Counted from the stretch's first letter, positions 44,951-53,500 are shown. The stretch is DNA of 54,663 bases from Prevotella sp. (GCA_017474925.1 JAFVGN010000048.1:1-54663), one strand, 5' to 3'. The notes: a model not told the origin generated them from the letters alone. Numbers and translations: made by a program.

Positions 44951-47404
44951 TTAACGCAACTCAACGCCAAGCTTCTGCTTCAGGTTGTTGATGAGTTTCT
45001 GCATGATGGCGTCAATCTGCTTGTCGCCCATGGTCTTCTCGGCATCCTGCAGTATGAAGTTCACCGCGTAGCTCTTCTTGCCGGCAGGCAGTTTCTCACC
45101 TTCATAGACGTCAAACAGCTCCACTTTCTTCAGCAGTTTCTTCTCCGTCTGACGGGCAATCTCCTCAATCTGGGCAAACTCCACATGCTTGTCAATGAGC
45201 AAGGCCAGGTCACGGCTCACTGCCGGATACTTGGCAATCTCGCTGAACTCAACCTTCTGCTTGCGGATAACCTTCATCAGGGCTGTCCAGTTCAGTTCTG
45301 CATAGTAGACCGTCATGTCGATGCCTGCCTGCTTCTGCACCTTCTTCGACAGGATGCCCAGCTCGGCCAGCAGCTTGCCACCACGGTTCTCGATGGTCAG
45401 TCCCGATACAAAGACGGGATTCTCCGACTTCTTTCTCACCAGCATGCCTGGTTGCACTCCGATACGTGCCAGGATATTGTCCACATAGGCATCCAACTCG
45501 GCAAACGAGGTCTGCTCGTCAGGATGCGCCCAAGAGCCCTCCACGCGCTTGCCTGTCAGCCACAGTCCCATGTGATACTGCTCCTGATAGGCCTGCATGG
45601 GGTCGTCGTCGTTCTGCTTCTCAGGCGAGAAGCGGTATACGTTGCCAAACTCGAAGAAGCGGCAGTTTCCGTTCTTGCGGTTGGCATTATAGGCTATGCT
45701 CTCCAGTCCGCCATACAGCAGCGTACCACGCATCACGTTCAGGTCGCTCGACAGGGGGTTCATGATGTGTACCAGCTGCTTGTCCTGTTCCTCGTCGTAG
45801 TAGGCAGCCTTTGTCAGCGAGTTGTTCAGTATCTCGTTGAAGCCGGCACCAACCAGCTGCTCACTCACCAGATTGGCCAGCTTATGCTTCTGGTCCTCCT
45901 CGCCCTTGATCACCAGACTGGATTTCAGCTGCGAGGGAATCTCCACATTATTATATCCATAGATACGCAGGATGTCCTCCACCACGTCGCACGGACGGGT
46001 CACGTCCACGCGATAGCCCGGAACCTCTATCTGCAGGCCGGAAGCACTTTCTTCCAGCACCTTCATCTCCAGCGATTCCAGGATGCTCTTGATGGTCTCG
46101 GCAGGAATCTCCTTGCCTATCAGCTGGTTGACATAGGCATAGTCCAGTGTCACCTTCTGATTCTCCATCTTCTCAGGATACACATCCTTGATGTCCATCG
46201 ACACCTTGCCGCCAGCCAGTTCCTTGCACAGCAAGGCGGCATACTTCAGCGCCTCAATGGTGCCGTTGGGATCAACGCCACGCTCGAATCGGAACGAAGC
46301 ATCGGTGCTCAATCCATGACGGCGTGCCGACTTACGTATCCATGTCGGATGGAAGTAAGCACTCTCCAGCACAACGTTCCTGGTGGTCTCATAGGTACCA
46401 CTACCCTTTCCACCGAAGACACCGGCAATACACATGGCCTCCTCTGCGTTGCAGATGGCCAAGTCGCGGTCAGAGAGTTTGTGCTCCACACCGTCCAGCG
46501 TCTGGAAGGGGGTACCCTCCGGCAAGGTCTTCACCACAATCTTGTGACCCTTCACCATGTCCGCATCGAAACAGTGCAAAGGTTGTCCCAGCGCCATCAT
46601 GACGTAGTTCGTAATGTCCACGATATTGTTGATGGGGCGTAATCCTATCACGGTCAGTTTTTCCTTCAGCCATTCTGGCGACTCCTTCACCTCGCAGTCG
46701 GTGATGCTCACACAGGCATAGCGGCGGCAAGCCTCCGTATTCTCAATCACCACGTCGATGGGCAGCGAGTGGTCGTCAACGGCAAACGCCGATACACTTG
46801 GCTTGTGGGTAGCCGTCTTGTAGCCGTTCTGCTTCAACCAGGCATACAAGTCGCGTGCCACTCCCCAGTGCGACAGGGCGTCGGCACGGTTGGCCGTAAT
46901 GTCCACCTCGATAAGCCAGTCGCTCTCCAGATGATAGTATTCAGCGGCAGGCGTACCCACCACAGCATCCTCAGGCAGGACAATGATGCCCGAGTGGTCG
47001 TTGCCGATGCCTATCTCGTCTTCGGCACATATCATGCCCAGCGACTCCACACCACGCAACTTAGACTTCTTGATAACAAACTCCTTGTCACCATCATAGA
47101 GCACACACCCCAGGTCGGCAACGATAACCTTCTGACCGGCAGCAACGTTGGGCGCACCGCATACAATCTGCTGAGCATCGCCCTTGCCAAGGTCCACGGT
47201 GGTTACATGCAGGTGATCTGAGTCCGGGTGGTTCTCACAAGTCAGCACCTTACCCACGTAAAGTCCCTTCAGACCGCCCTTGATACTCTGTACTTCCTCG
47301 AGTGCGTCAACCTCCAGACCTGTCGACGTCAGCGCGTCGCATACCTGTTGCGGTGTCAGGTCGAAATCCACGTACTCCTTTAGCCATTTATACGATATAT
47401 TCAT
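44951..47404 (-). CDS. pheT: Phenylalanyl-tRNA synthetase beta subunit
   Basis: The 817-residue subunit has an N-terminal tRNA-binding domain (VLTCENHPDSDHLHVTTVDL at about 46-65), B1/B5 modules and a B3/4 editing domain (VDITNYVMMALGQPLHCFDA at about 260-279). A catalytic-like core follows, then a C-terminal ferredoxin-fold anticodon-binding domain (KYPAVSRDLALLIDKHVEFA at about 720-739). The ATG at 47404 is used because the promoter lies at 47438-47468, downstream of an earlier in-frame start at 47467. A 647-codon plus-strand frame (44699-46642) is an antisense shadow. Confidence 0.97.
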   Translation of the reverse strand: MNISYKWLKEYVDFDLTPQQVCDALTSTGLEVDALEEVQSIKGGLKGLYVGKVLTCENHPDSDHLHVTTVDLGKGDAQQIVCGAPNVAAGQKVIVADLGCVLYDGDKEFVIKKSKLRGVESLGMICAEDEIGIGNDHSGIIVLPEDAVVGTPAAEYYHLESDWLIEVDITANRADALSHWGVARDLYAWLKQNGYKTATHKPSVSAFAVDDHSLPIDVVIENTEACRRYACVSITDCEVKESPEWLKEKLTVIGLRPINNIVDITNYVMMALGQPLHCFDADMVKGHKIVVKTLPEGTPFQTLDGVEHKLSDRDLAICNAEEAMCIAGVFGGKGSGTYETTRNVVLESAYFHPTWIRKSARRHGLSTDASFRFERGVDPNGTIEALKYAALLCKELAGGKVSMDIKDVYPEKMENQKVTLDYAYVNQLIGKEIPAETIKSILESLEMKVLEESASGLQIEVPGYRVDVTRPCDVVEDILRIYGYNNVEIPSQLKSSLVIKGEEDQKHKLANLVSEQLVGAGFNEILNNSLTKAAYYDEEQDKQLVHIMNPLSSDLNVMRGTLLYGGLESIAYNANRKNGNCRFFEFGNVYRFSPEKQNDDDPMQAYQEQYHMGLWLTGKRVEGSWAHPDEQTSFAELDAYVDNILARIGVQPGMLVRKKSENPVFVSGLTIENRGGKLLAELGILSKKVQKQAGIDMTVYYAELNWTALMKVIRKQKVEFSEIAKYPAVSRDLALLIDKHVEFAQIEEIARQTEKKLLKKVELFDVYEGEKLPAGKKSYAVNFILQDAEKTMGDKQIDAIMQKLINNLKQKLGVELR

Positions 47405-47437
47405 TGCAATGATTTTATTAATTTCCGAAAATCCGTG

Positions 47438-47468
47438 CAAAGGTACGAAAAAGTGAGCACAATACAAA
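47438..47468 (-). promoter_or_regulatory. pheT-yebC promoter (TTTG, 19 bases, TACCTTTG)
   Basis: On the minus strand TTTG (47468-47465) and TACCTTTG (47445-47438) are 19 bases apart, and the -7 box ends 33 bases before the ATG at 47404. Confidence 0.75.
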
Positions 47469-47564
47469 ATAAAAACACCTTTTTATATTCTTTTGGCTGA
47501 CTAACGCCCACTTCCGAATCACTTCGCTATCCACTCCGATGGTGTCTGTCACCTAAAAAGGAAA

Positions 47565-47598
47565 AAGCACCCTCATGTTGTATGGCATGAGAGTGCTT
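47565..47598. terminator. Hairpin downstream of the DUF3987 gene, next to a TAGGAAAG repeat
   Basis: AAGCACCCTCATG (47565-47577) pairs with CATGAGAGTGCTT (47586-47598) with one mismatch. An A-run lies on the left side, so it can end leftward transcription of the accessory operon. Its right arm runs into repeat copy A. Confidence 0.7.
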
Positions 47599-47628
47599 AA
47601 TGTCCACTTTCCTACTTTCCTACTTTCC
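47594..47628 (+). repeat. TAGGAAAG-type repeat, copy A (single arm)
   Basis: The 35 bases start TGCTTAATGTCCAC and continue with tandem TTTCCTAC units. They are identical to the start of copy C at 53808 and are in the same orientation. The DUF3987 stop codon lies 5 bases to the right. Copies A and C thus bracket the whole accessory module. Confidence 0.85.
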
Positions 47629-47632
47629 GCAT

Positions 47633-49576
47633 TTATATGGTCGGAAGTTCGGAAACCAGTTTCTTGTAGTGACCGCGCATGGTACGCTCAATGGCTTTGT
47701 CATCCTCCAGACGTTGCAGCGTCTTCTGTCCTGCGCGAGTGTTTGCATAGCCGAATACCTGTGCAAACTTCTCGGTGGTGAATTCGTCTGGCAACAGACG
47801 GAAACAGTCTTGGTACTTCGTCGTGCGGCGACGCTGCTGTGCGGCATCACGCAGTTGGTCATCGTAGTATTTACGGTGCAGTTCGTAATACCAGAAGATT
47901 TGTGTGCGGTACTGGATGTCAAGTACTAAATCGCAAAGCGCAAGGTCTTGAGCGTCAATGGTATAGGTGCCGGTCTGCTCGCGCTCTTCCCAATGTCGCA
48001 TGTCGATATAGGGTACGCTGATTGAGATACCATAGTATGGAACGCGCTTGATAAGCAGCCAGTCGGCCTTGTCCCTATCGTTGAACTCGGCAATGGCACG
48101 GCGGTCGTCACACCACTGGTGAACGTGCTCCACAAGAGGCCAGATGGGTAATTCGCCACGACGCTGATCCAGGCGGTATGCCCACTGTTTGAGCGTCTCA
48201 TTATACTCAGCAGTCTTAGAGTCCTCCTTGCGGCGCAACGGCATCATCTTGAAATCGTCCTCACCCATTGGGATGGTTGCAGTACGTGTGTCAAGACCAG
48301 AATTGACCGAGCGCTCGTTCACAAGTTTGGTGAGTGTGGGCGGTGTAAAGGTCTCCACCATGTTCCAAAAGACGCGATAACGGCCACTTACCGACTGTTT
48401 GTTGGAATAGTGCTGATCATCGTACTCCCCGTGGAAACTAAGAAGCAGCATATTACTGCGTGATATCCAGCTGCCAGCCTTGCCTATTTCGAGGTCTTTC
48501 TCAGACGACACGGTTACCATGTGGCGTCCCATCATCTCACCATCCACTTCCTCCTTGCAGTTGATCATGCTACGTATGAACTCAGAGTTTGACGAGCGAT
48601 AGCCAAACAAGCGGTTAAAAATCGCTGGTCTAAGATCTTTCTCCTTGTTGGCACCCTTGGCATCAGTACTCTCTTTCCAAGTGTTGGTGCTCTCGTCGGC
48701 TATCTCGCCCTCGGCAATGATGGGAGCCAGCAGCAGGTTCATCAAACGCTCTAACGAGTGTTTGCCCGACGTCGGGTCACCCACGCCCCAGATGATGTAA
48801 TTCAAGCGCATGCGCTCACTTTCAGAGGCATAGAAATAATAATACGTCAAATCCATGCACGTGCCCATCATGGCTGCCGATGCAAAGAGCAGGAAAGGCC
48901 ACAAACGGCGTGGATGGGGTTCGCATACCTCACGAAGACAGGGGTGCACATCGAAGAAACCTTCTATCTGCTCGCACCAACGGTCAAAAGGCAGAACAGA
49001 CAGCGGATTGGCATTCTTCGTAGTTGCCGTAGACTGTTCCAAGTTGATGCCAGCCTTATCCATCAGCTCTTTCAGCGCCTTGGGATAGCGCGTCAGCAGT
49101 TTCTTCTTGGCAGCCGACTGGCACAGGTCTTCCACTTCGCCTGGGTTGGGGTTCCAATCCTTCACCCAGTCAAGGCGACGGGCCATAGCGATGGCTTTCT
49201 GCGGGTCGTTGTCGTTGTAGTAGCACAGCCAGTGAGAAGTCTCAGTCTGCATGCGGTCGTGCTTCGTGTGAGGAGGCAGACTTGGTCCATAGTGCTCGTT
49301 GAGCACCTTGATAAATGCCTCGTCCTCTGGCGAGAACTCCACTGGCGTTTCTACCTGTGGTGTAACTGCAGGCATAATAGTAGCAGGCATAGTCGATTCA
49401 GAGGTAGCGTCGGTAGAAGCCTTTGCTTTAGCCTTCTCCTCGCGCTTTTTCGCTTTCAGCTGTTTGTCATACGCATCCCACTTGGGGTCTGTGGGCGTAG
49501 AGTCGCCCTTGGGCAGCTGGCGATAACGGTCGCCCTGCTGCAAGTCATAATCGGTTCTTATAATACTTTCTTCCAT
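47633..49576 (-). CDS. DUF3987-type (VirE-like) helicase/primase-associated protein
   Basis: The 647-residue protein resembles the DUF3987 ATPases that accompany primase-like proteins on Bacteroidales mobile elements. An N-terminal charged linker (about 35-60, lysine and alanine rich) and a small helical domain (about 80-180) precede the ATPase. A Walker A-like loop GVGDPTSGKHSLERLM is at about 264-279; the residue after the lysine is His, where Ser or Thr is usual, though Ser follows. The ATG at 49576 is used in preference to a TTG one codon upstream. It follows the BT4734-like gene by 12 bases, so the two form a primase-helicase pair. It may have a replication or defence role; this is inference. 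Confidence 0.8.
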   Translation of the reverse strand: MEESIIRTDYDLQQGDRYRQLPKGDSTPTDPKWDAYDKQLKAKKREEKAKAKASTDATSESTMPATIMPAVTPQVETPVEFSPEDEAFIKVLNEHYGPSLPPHTKHDRMQTETSHWLCYYNDNDPQKAIAMARRLDWVKDWNPNPGEVEDLCQSAAKKKLLTRYPKALKELMDKAGINLEQSTATTKNANPLSVLPFDRWCEQIEGFFDVHPCLREVCEPHPRRLWPFLLFASAAMMGTCMDLTYYYFYASESERMRLNYIIWGVGDPTSGKHSLERLMNLLLAPIIAEGEIADESTNTWKESTDAKGANKEKDLRPAIFNRLFGYRSSNSEFIRSMINCKEEVDGEMMGRHMVTVSSEKDLEIGKAGSWISRSNMLLLSFHGEYDDQHYSNKQSVSGRYRVFWNMVETFTPPTLTKLVNERSVNSGLDTRTATIPMGEDDFKMMPLRRKEDSKTAEYNETLKQWAYRLDQRRGELPIWPLVEHVHQWCDDRRAIAEFNDRDKADWLLIKRVPYYGISISVPYIDMRHWEEREQTGTYTIDAQDLALCDLVLDIQYRTQIFWYYELHRKYYDDQLRDAAQQRRRTTKYQDCFRLLPDEFTTEKFAQVFGYANTRAGQKTLQRLEDDKAIERTMRGHYKKLVSELPTI

Positions 49577-49588
49577 CAATGATACGTT

Positions 49589-50218
49589 TTAGCGGTTAAA
49601 CAATTCTTTCTCATCGCAATAGAGCACGTCGTCTGGTGTGGTCAAAAAGCTCAGGCGATTTGAGTCACGGCAGCCATCGTCTACCCACTGCAACACACCC
49701 AGACGCTCGGCCATCTGCCACTGCTGGCAAATCAGGTTGTGAGGATATTCAGGGTCTGCCTTGAACACAATCTTCATGCCGTCTTCCGATGCCGACACAT
49801 AAACCAGCAGAATGCCCAGAGCCTTGAAGTCGTGTTCCTGCTGCAGGCGCACAAACAATTCACGTGGGTCACCGCAATGGTCCACATCGATGACAACAAG
49901 CCCGGAGAGGTAGGCATAGCGCATGTCGCGCCAACGACCAGCCTTTCCGTAGTTGTACTTCTTCTTCGGGTCGTCGCCTATGCTCACGGCAAAGTCGGAG
50001 GCTTGAAAGCAGGCACCAGGCAGCGTACGCTTCACGGCATCAGCAGCCTGTTTGGCTTTCTTACGGGCTGCCTCGTCGGTCTGCAGCTTAGCATTAGCCA
50101 GCATCTGGCGGTACTTCATCACGATATCCTTGGCTGTCTGCATGGCTTGCTGCCACTCTTCCCAGCCCATCTGCTGCATTTCGTAGAAGGTACGAACTTG
50201 ATAGGTGATCTTAAACAT
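49589..50218 (-). CDS. BT4734/VirE N-terminal-like primase-fold protein
   Basis: The 209-residue protein matches the BT4734/BF3469 type: an N-terminal helical region rich in Lys and Gln (about 15-65), then a core that recalls archaeo-eukaryotic primases. That core has an acidic pair LVVIDVDHCGDP (Asp about 111 and 113), YVSASEDGMKIVFKA (about 140-154) and DSNRLSFLTTPDDVLY (about 185-200). The ATG at 50218 overlaps the upstream stop (TGATG). Whether it primes DNA is unproven, because the usual catalytic histidine is replaced here (SEDGMK). It works with the DUF3987 protein encoded 12 bases downstream. Confidence 0.75.
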   Translation of the reverse strand: MFKITYQVRTFYEMQQMGWEEWQQAMQTAKDIVMKYRQMLANAKLQTDEAARKKAKQAADAVKRTLPGACFQASDFAVSIGDDPKKKYNYGKAGRWRDMRYAYLSGLVVIDVDHCGDPRELFVRLQQEHDFKALGILLVYVSASEDGMKIVFKADPEYPHNLICQQWQMAERLGVLQWVDDGCRDSNRLSFLTTPDDVLYCDEKELFNR

Positions 50219-50724
50219 CACTTGGTTCCTCCATTTTTAAAGTGGTTGATAACTTTGTTGAAGCGCTCACTCGCGGGCAGACGGCGCACTACCAGCTGCA
50301 CCTGACGCAACACCTCGGCTTGCCAGTCGCGGCTGTGACGTGAGAGGTCGATTTTGCCTGTGAAGGTCACCTCGTTCTTCTCCTCGTCGAGCCAGCACTC
50401 CAGTCCCTGTTCCTTCACCACGCGCAAGCTGTCGGGCTGCGTTATGGGTTTCTTGGGTTTCAGGTCTTTGGTCAATGCGTTAAACTGACTGACGAAGTCG
50501 GCATACTGGTCGGCAGAACTCTCCTTGCTTTTCAGACTGATCATCTTCGAAGGGTCAGAGCCTATTGTCACCCAGCGCTTGCCACCTCCGGCACAAGTCT
50601 TGACTGCCGATTGCGTGCTTGGTGCGTCGTTGAACGGCGTGAAGCCGAACTCGTTGGTCGCGGGGTCTATCGTTGCCGTGCCGCGAACCTTGATTTTCTT
50701 GGTTTTCGTATTCTTATAATCCAT
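50218..50724 (-). CDS. Hypothetical protein upstream of the primase-like gene
   Basis: The 168-residue protein is basic at its start (MDYKNTKTKKIKVRG). It has a short beta-rich N-terminal half (GTATIDPATNEFGFTPFND; RWVTIGSDPSKMISLK) and an amphipathic C-terminal half (FTGKIDLSRHSRDWQAEVLR; LVVRRLPASERFNKVINHFK). I do not recognise its family. Its stop overlaps the start of the primase-like gene (TGATG), so it belongs to that transcript. A start at 50820 in the same frame would add 32 residues of atypical sequence and is less likely. Confidence 0.65.
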   Translation of the reverse strand: MDYKNTKTKKIKVRGTATIDPATNEFGFTPFNDAPSTQSAVKTCAGGGKRWVTIGSDPSKMISLKSKESSADQYADFVSQFNALTKDLKPKKPITQPDSLRVVKEQGLECWLDEEKNEVTFTGKIDLSRHSRDWQAEVLRQVQLVVRRLPASERFNKVINHFKNGGTK

Positions 50725-50929
50725 TTTGTAAATCTTTGATGAATGAATAAGGAGAAGCCTGCCTTGGCGCCTTACGGCAGACCCCGTTTCCTTTGTAATA
50801 CCGTCGTCCTTTAGCGACATTAGAGGGTTAATGAATGAATGAAGAATGTGAGACGCGTCTCGATGCTCATGTCCTTATAGTGCACATAGAACAAAAAGCA
50901 CCGCCTCGGGATTAAATCCTTTGACAGTG

Positions 50930-50937
50930 CAAAGATA
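50930..50937 (-). promoter_or_regulatory. -7 promoter element (TATCTTTG) for the primase-like operon
   Basis: TATCTTTG on the minus strand fits the consensus and lies about 205 bases before the start at 50724. No -33 box is seen at the right distance. The leader between is long for this genome. Confidence 0.35.
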
Positions 50938-50963
50938 CTCAGAATTTGAGTGGTATTTTTAGG

Positions 50964-51023
50964 TCATTGGGGATTGGCCTATGAATTGGGGAAACGTTTG
51001 GGATTTTCCCCAATCCCCAATGA
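50964..51023. repeat. 60-base nested palindrome after the unknown gene
   Basis: A perfect 14-base inverted repeat, TCATTGGGGATTGG (50964-50977) and CCAATCCCCAATGA (51010-51023), encloses a second left arm ATTGGGGAAA (about 50984-50993) that can pair with TTTCCCCAAT. Two hairpins therefore compete for the same right arm. No T-run follows on either strand, so it is not a standard terminator. Confidence 0.8.
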
Positions 51024-51025
51024 AA

Positions 51026-52186
51026 CTATCTGTTGGGGCCTTTAACGATAATATCACCAAATTTAAAAATATTCTCCATCCGCTTACAATGAAGATGGAT
51101 ACGTATAAAGCCTTCTTTCTTTTGATTTTTGTTGTTAGGCGTCCAATTAGAAGGCAGTTTACCATCACTCGAGACCCACTGAACATAATCAAATTTGTCG
51201 TTGCGGAAGAAACCTGTCTGATAGGTTGCTACCTGGTCATAGCTGCATGTCTGTCTGGTGTATTCTTCACCAAACCACCCTAACATTTGCCCACAGAACT
51301 TATTGGTTGCTTGTTCCTTTAGCAAACGGTGAGCTGTAGCAAACAGCAGCAATGCTAGCCATTCATATTTTGCAGAAAGATGACAAACGAGATTTTCATA
51401 TATCCAATACCAAAATTTCTCCAAATCTATGGTGTCGCCATAGTCATTGGTTTCACGAAAGATTTTATTGGATAGACCTTGAGGGCATACAATTTCCTTG
51501 GTTGGGGGATTATCGGTGTTGTGGTTTCCTTCATTCTCCCCTGTTAGAGGCTCTATGGTCTTTGTTGCCTTGCTCTTTACAAACTCTATGTAGGCATCTG
51601 CCGTACTGATGATTTGTGCATGTTCACTTTCTTCCAAAAAAGGTAGTAAATGCTGTAGGGAGAACTCGATTTTCTCCAGTTCTTGGCGAAGGTGGACACC
51701 GTTGGCAAATTCATCCTCAAGATTGACATTAAATGTGTATGCATCTCTCATCTTTCGTTCTTTGGCATAGAAAACCTTTTCCATTTCATAGTATGCCTCG
51801 AACATGGCAGGATAGTCTCTGTCTGCGAGGTCTACCTTTACAAAGCGTGCAATGATACCTTTTGCCACCAAGGGGCATCGCATCCACAATTCCGATAAAC
51901 CAGGATAACACTCTGACTCTCGAACCATGTCTATTTCGCTACTAACAAAATACAAGGAATCACGGTGTCCTAAATCGCGACCTCCTTCTTTTACGAATAA
52001 CGAATTACCCTCGCTGTCTACATCGTCTGACAACTCATACAAATCAACAATTGCTCCTTTGACTCCGTTTTTCCACTCGCGTACACTATACATATACAAA
52101 TTGGTGCCATTGACACAGCGTCCAATATCGGATATACTTGCATCCGATAGCAATTCGTCATCTATGGGGGATAGTACTCTTCTCAC
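51026..52186 (-). CDS. Unrecognised 386-residue protein next to the RAYT
   Basis: I do not recognise a family. The protein is soluble, acidic at the N-terminus (LSPIDDELLSDASISDIGR), and has a helical, charged middle (DYPAMFEAYYEMEKVFYAKE; VHLRQELEKIEFSLQHLLPF). A linker with NHNTDNPPTKE follows, and then a compact C-terminal part rich in aromatics (LEKFWYWIYENLVCHLSAKY; FCGQMLGWFGEEYTRQTCSY). No signal peptide or membrane helix is seen. It starts at a GTG 5 bases after the transposase stop, so it is probably translated from the same message. The first ATG is only at residue 32. Its position between a transposase and a primase/helicase pair suggests a role in that module, but no function can be read. 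Confidence 0.7.
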   Translation of the reverse strand: MRRVLSPIDDELLSDASISDIGRCVNGTNLYMYSVREWKNGVKGAIVDLYELSDDVDSEGNSLFVKEGGRDLGHRDSLYFVSSEIDMVRESECYPGLSELWMRCPLVAKGIIARFVKVDLADRDYPAMFEAYYEMEKVFYAKERKMRDAYTFNVNLEDEFANGVHLRQELEKIEFSLQHLLPFLEESEHAQIISTADAYIEFVKSKATKTIEPLTGENEGNHNTDNPPTKEIVCPQGLSNKIFRETNDYGDTIDLEKFWYWIYENLVCHLSAKYEWLALLLFATAHRLLKEQATNKFCGQMLGWFGEEYTRQTCSYDQVATYQTGFFRNDKFDYVQWVSSDGKLPSNWTPNNKNQKKEGFIRIHLHCKRMENIFKFGDIIVKGPNR

Positions 52187-52191
52187 AATAA

Positions 52192-53463
52192 TTATCTTGT
52201 TGCGTTAATTATCTTTGCTTCACCATTGAAAGTACATATCTCAGCTGCCAGCGTGTTGAGATTGTGAAAGCGACTGTAGTCACTGTCAGACGGTACATTG
52301 CCGACATCACCCATCGTGTCGAGATCCCAAGGAGCCAATATGAGCAAAGCTCCCTTTACACAAGCCTCAAAACGCTTTTTCTCGGGCTTCCAGTACAGGC
52401 CTATGGGTGTCGCCTGCAGATGTATCAGCGGATAGCCCCGCTCTATGCACTCATTTTTCATCAGTTGTTCACCGCGAGATATACCTGGCGTGACTATGAC
52501 GGTAGCGCCCTCCATGACGGCTGCCGCCCACTGGCTTCGCTCACGGTCGTAGTCGTCAGTTTCCTCATAAGGACGGTGACTCACCGGGTGGCTACGGTGG
52601 CACATCACCTGCAGCTTACGAGGCCACCTCAGAAGGAATAGGTTTCCGAATGCGCCATAGCTACGACCACCTATCTGTACATGCAGACATCTGCGCAAGT
52701 AGTCGGGCAGAAGCCGCCTCAACAGAGCACGGCGAGGGTTGTCATGCACATAAGCTATCATCGCTTGGCGGTGGCGCTCGTCAAGGCACACCGTGTCGTC
52801 GTAGTTGTCATCGAAGAGAGGGCGCTGCTGGCGTCCCACGAATGTGTAGTACTCTTGTCGCTGCTTCTTTGACATGCTACGTATCAGGGCCCCTTCGTTA
52901 TAGTGAAGGGCAGCCTTCTCGCGCAGCCAGGCAGGTGCACCATCGCTCATGCAATCGGCCGATATCGGTCGATTGGTGGAGGACGGAAGCCCCTGTTGCT
53001 GCTGCCAACTACTGGTACAGGAAGCCTTGAAGGCCTGGATGATATCGCCCAAACTCCACTGCATGGGTTCCAGTACTTCGATAACACCGTGGAAATGGTC
53101 AGGCATACATACGCACGCATGGACCACTACTTTGTTGCCATGAGTTTGCGAGCGGATGGGCGTCTGTAGCCATACTTCTTGCACCGCCTCGCCAAGAGGT
53201 GTGAGGGCAAGTGTGGCGGTGGCTTTGTGGCCGGTCTCACCTTTCTGGCCGGTCTCACCTTTGTGACCGGTCTCACCTTTGTGGCCGGTCTCACCTTTGT
53301 GGCCAGTCTCGCTTTTGTGGCCGGTCTCGCTTTTGTGACCGTTCTCGGTCGCAAAATGCGCTAGCAGCTGTTCACGGCCACTCACCACAAGGGTGATGAG
53401 ATACGTACCGCGACCGTAGTAGTCGTGGCCTGCATTACGTGGACGATAGGATAATACCTCCAT
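52192..53463 (-). CDS. REP-associated tyrosine transposase (RAYT, Y1/HUH) with repeat insert and Rossmann-like tail
   Basis: The 423-residue protein is a Y1_Tnp transposase. The first strand is GTYLITLVVSGREQLLAHF (about 19-37) and the HUH motif is in CMPDHFHGVIEV (His at about 123 and 125). The candidate nucleophile tyrosine is near NYDDTVCLDE (about 220-229), before AMIAYVHDNPRRALLRRLLP. Between strand 1 and the HUH strand lies a run of six to seven GHK(S/G)ET hexapeptides (about 41-81), encoded by 18-base tandem repeats. The C-terminal 110 residues (GATVIVTPGISRGEQLMKNE; GALLILAPWD; FHNLNTLAAEIC) look like a DprA/SLOG-type Rossmann domain. ATG 53463 is chosen because a full promoter lies just upstream. 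Confidence 0.85.
   Translation of the reverse strand: MEVLSYRPRNAGHDYYGRGTYLITLVVSGREQLLAHFATENGHKSETGHKSETGHKGETGHKGETGHKGETGQKGETGHKATATLALTPLGEAVQEVWLQTPIRSQTHGNKVVVHACVCMPDHFHGVIEVLEPMQWSLGDIIQAFKASCTSSWQQQQGLPSSTNRPISADCMSDGAPAWLREKAALHYNEGALIRSMSKKQRQEYYTFVGRQQRPLFDDNYDDTVCLDERHRQAMIAYVHDNPRRALLRRLLPDYLRRCLHVQIGGRSYGAFGNLFLLRWPRKLQVMCHRSHPVSHRPYEETDDYDRERSQWAAAVMEGATVIVTPGISRGEQLMKNECIERGYPLIHLQATPIGLYWKPEKKRFEACVKGALLILAPWDLDTMGDVGNVPSDSDYSRFHNLNTLAAEICTFNGEAKIINATR
53227..53352 (-). repeat. Seven 18-base tandem repeats inside the transposase gene
   Basis: Seven 18-base units, GTGGCCGGTCTCACCTTT on the plus strand with small changes, start at 53227, 53245, 53263, 53281, 53299, 53317 and 53335. 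They are in frame and encode the hexapeptide GHK(S/G)ET. The last unit is the most diverged. The number of units can change without shifting the frame. Confidence 0.95.
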
Positions 53464-53500
53464 ATTTTTTACGATTCCATTCTCCCCCCCAAACCGAGGG

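Noticed and set aside
44699-46642. Long plus-strand open frame (647 codons) opposite pheT
   Set aside because: It lies antisense to a clear pheT gene, has low-complexity Leu/His/Gln-rich sequence and no recognisable domain; it is a codon-bias shadow.
47405-47467. Earlier in-frame start of pheT at 47467
   Set aside because: It lies upstream of the -7 promoter box at 47438-47445, so the message would not contain it; the ATG at 47404 also matches the normal PheT N-terminus.
53227-53352. CRISPR or regulatory repeat in the transposase gene
   Set aside because: The units are directly abutting, in frame and coding; there are no spacers.
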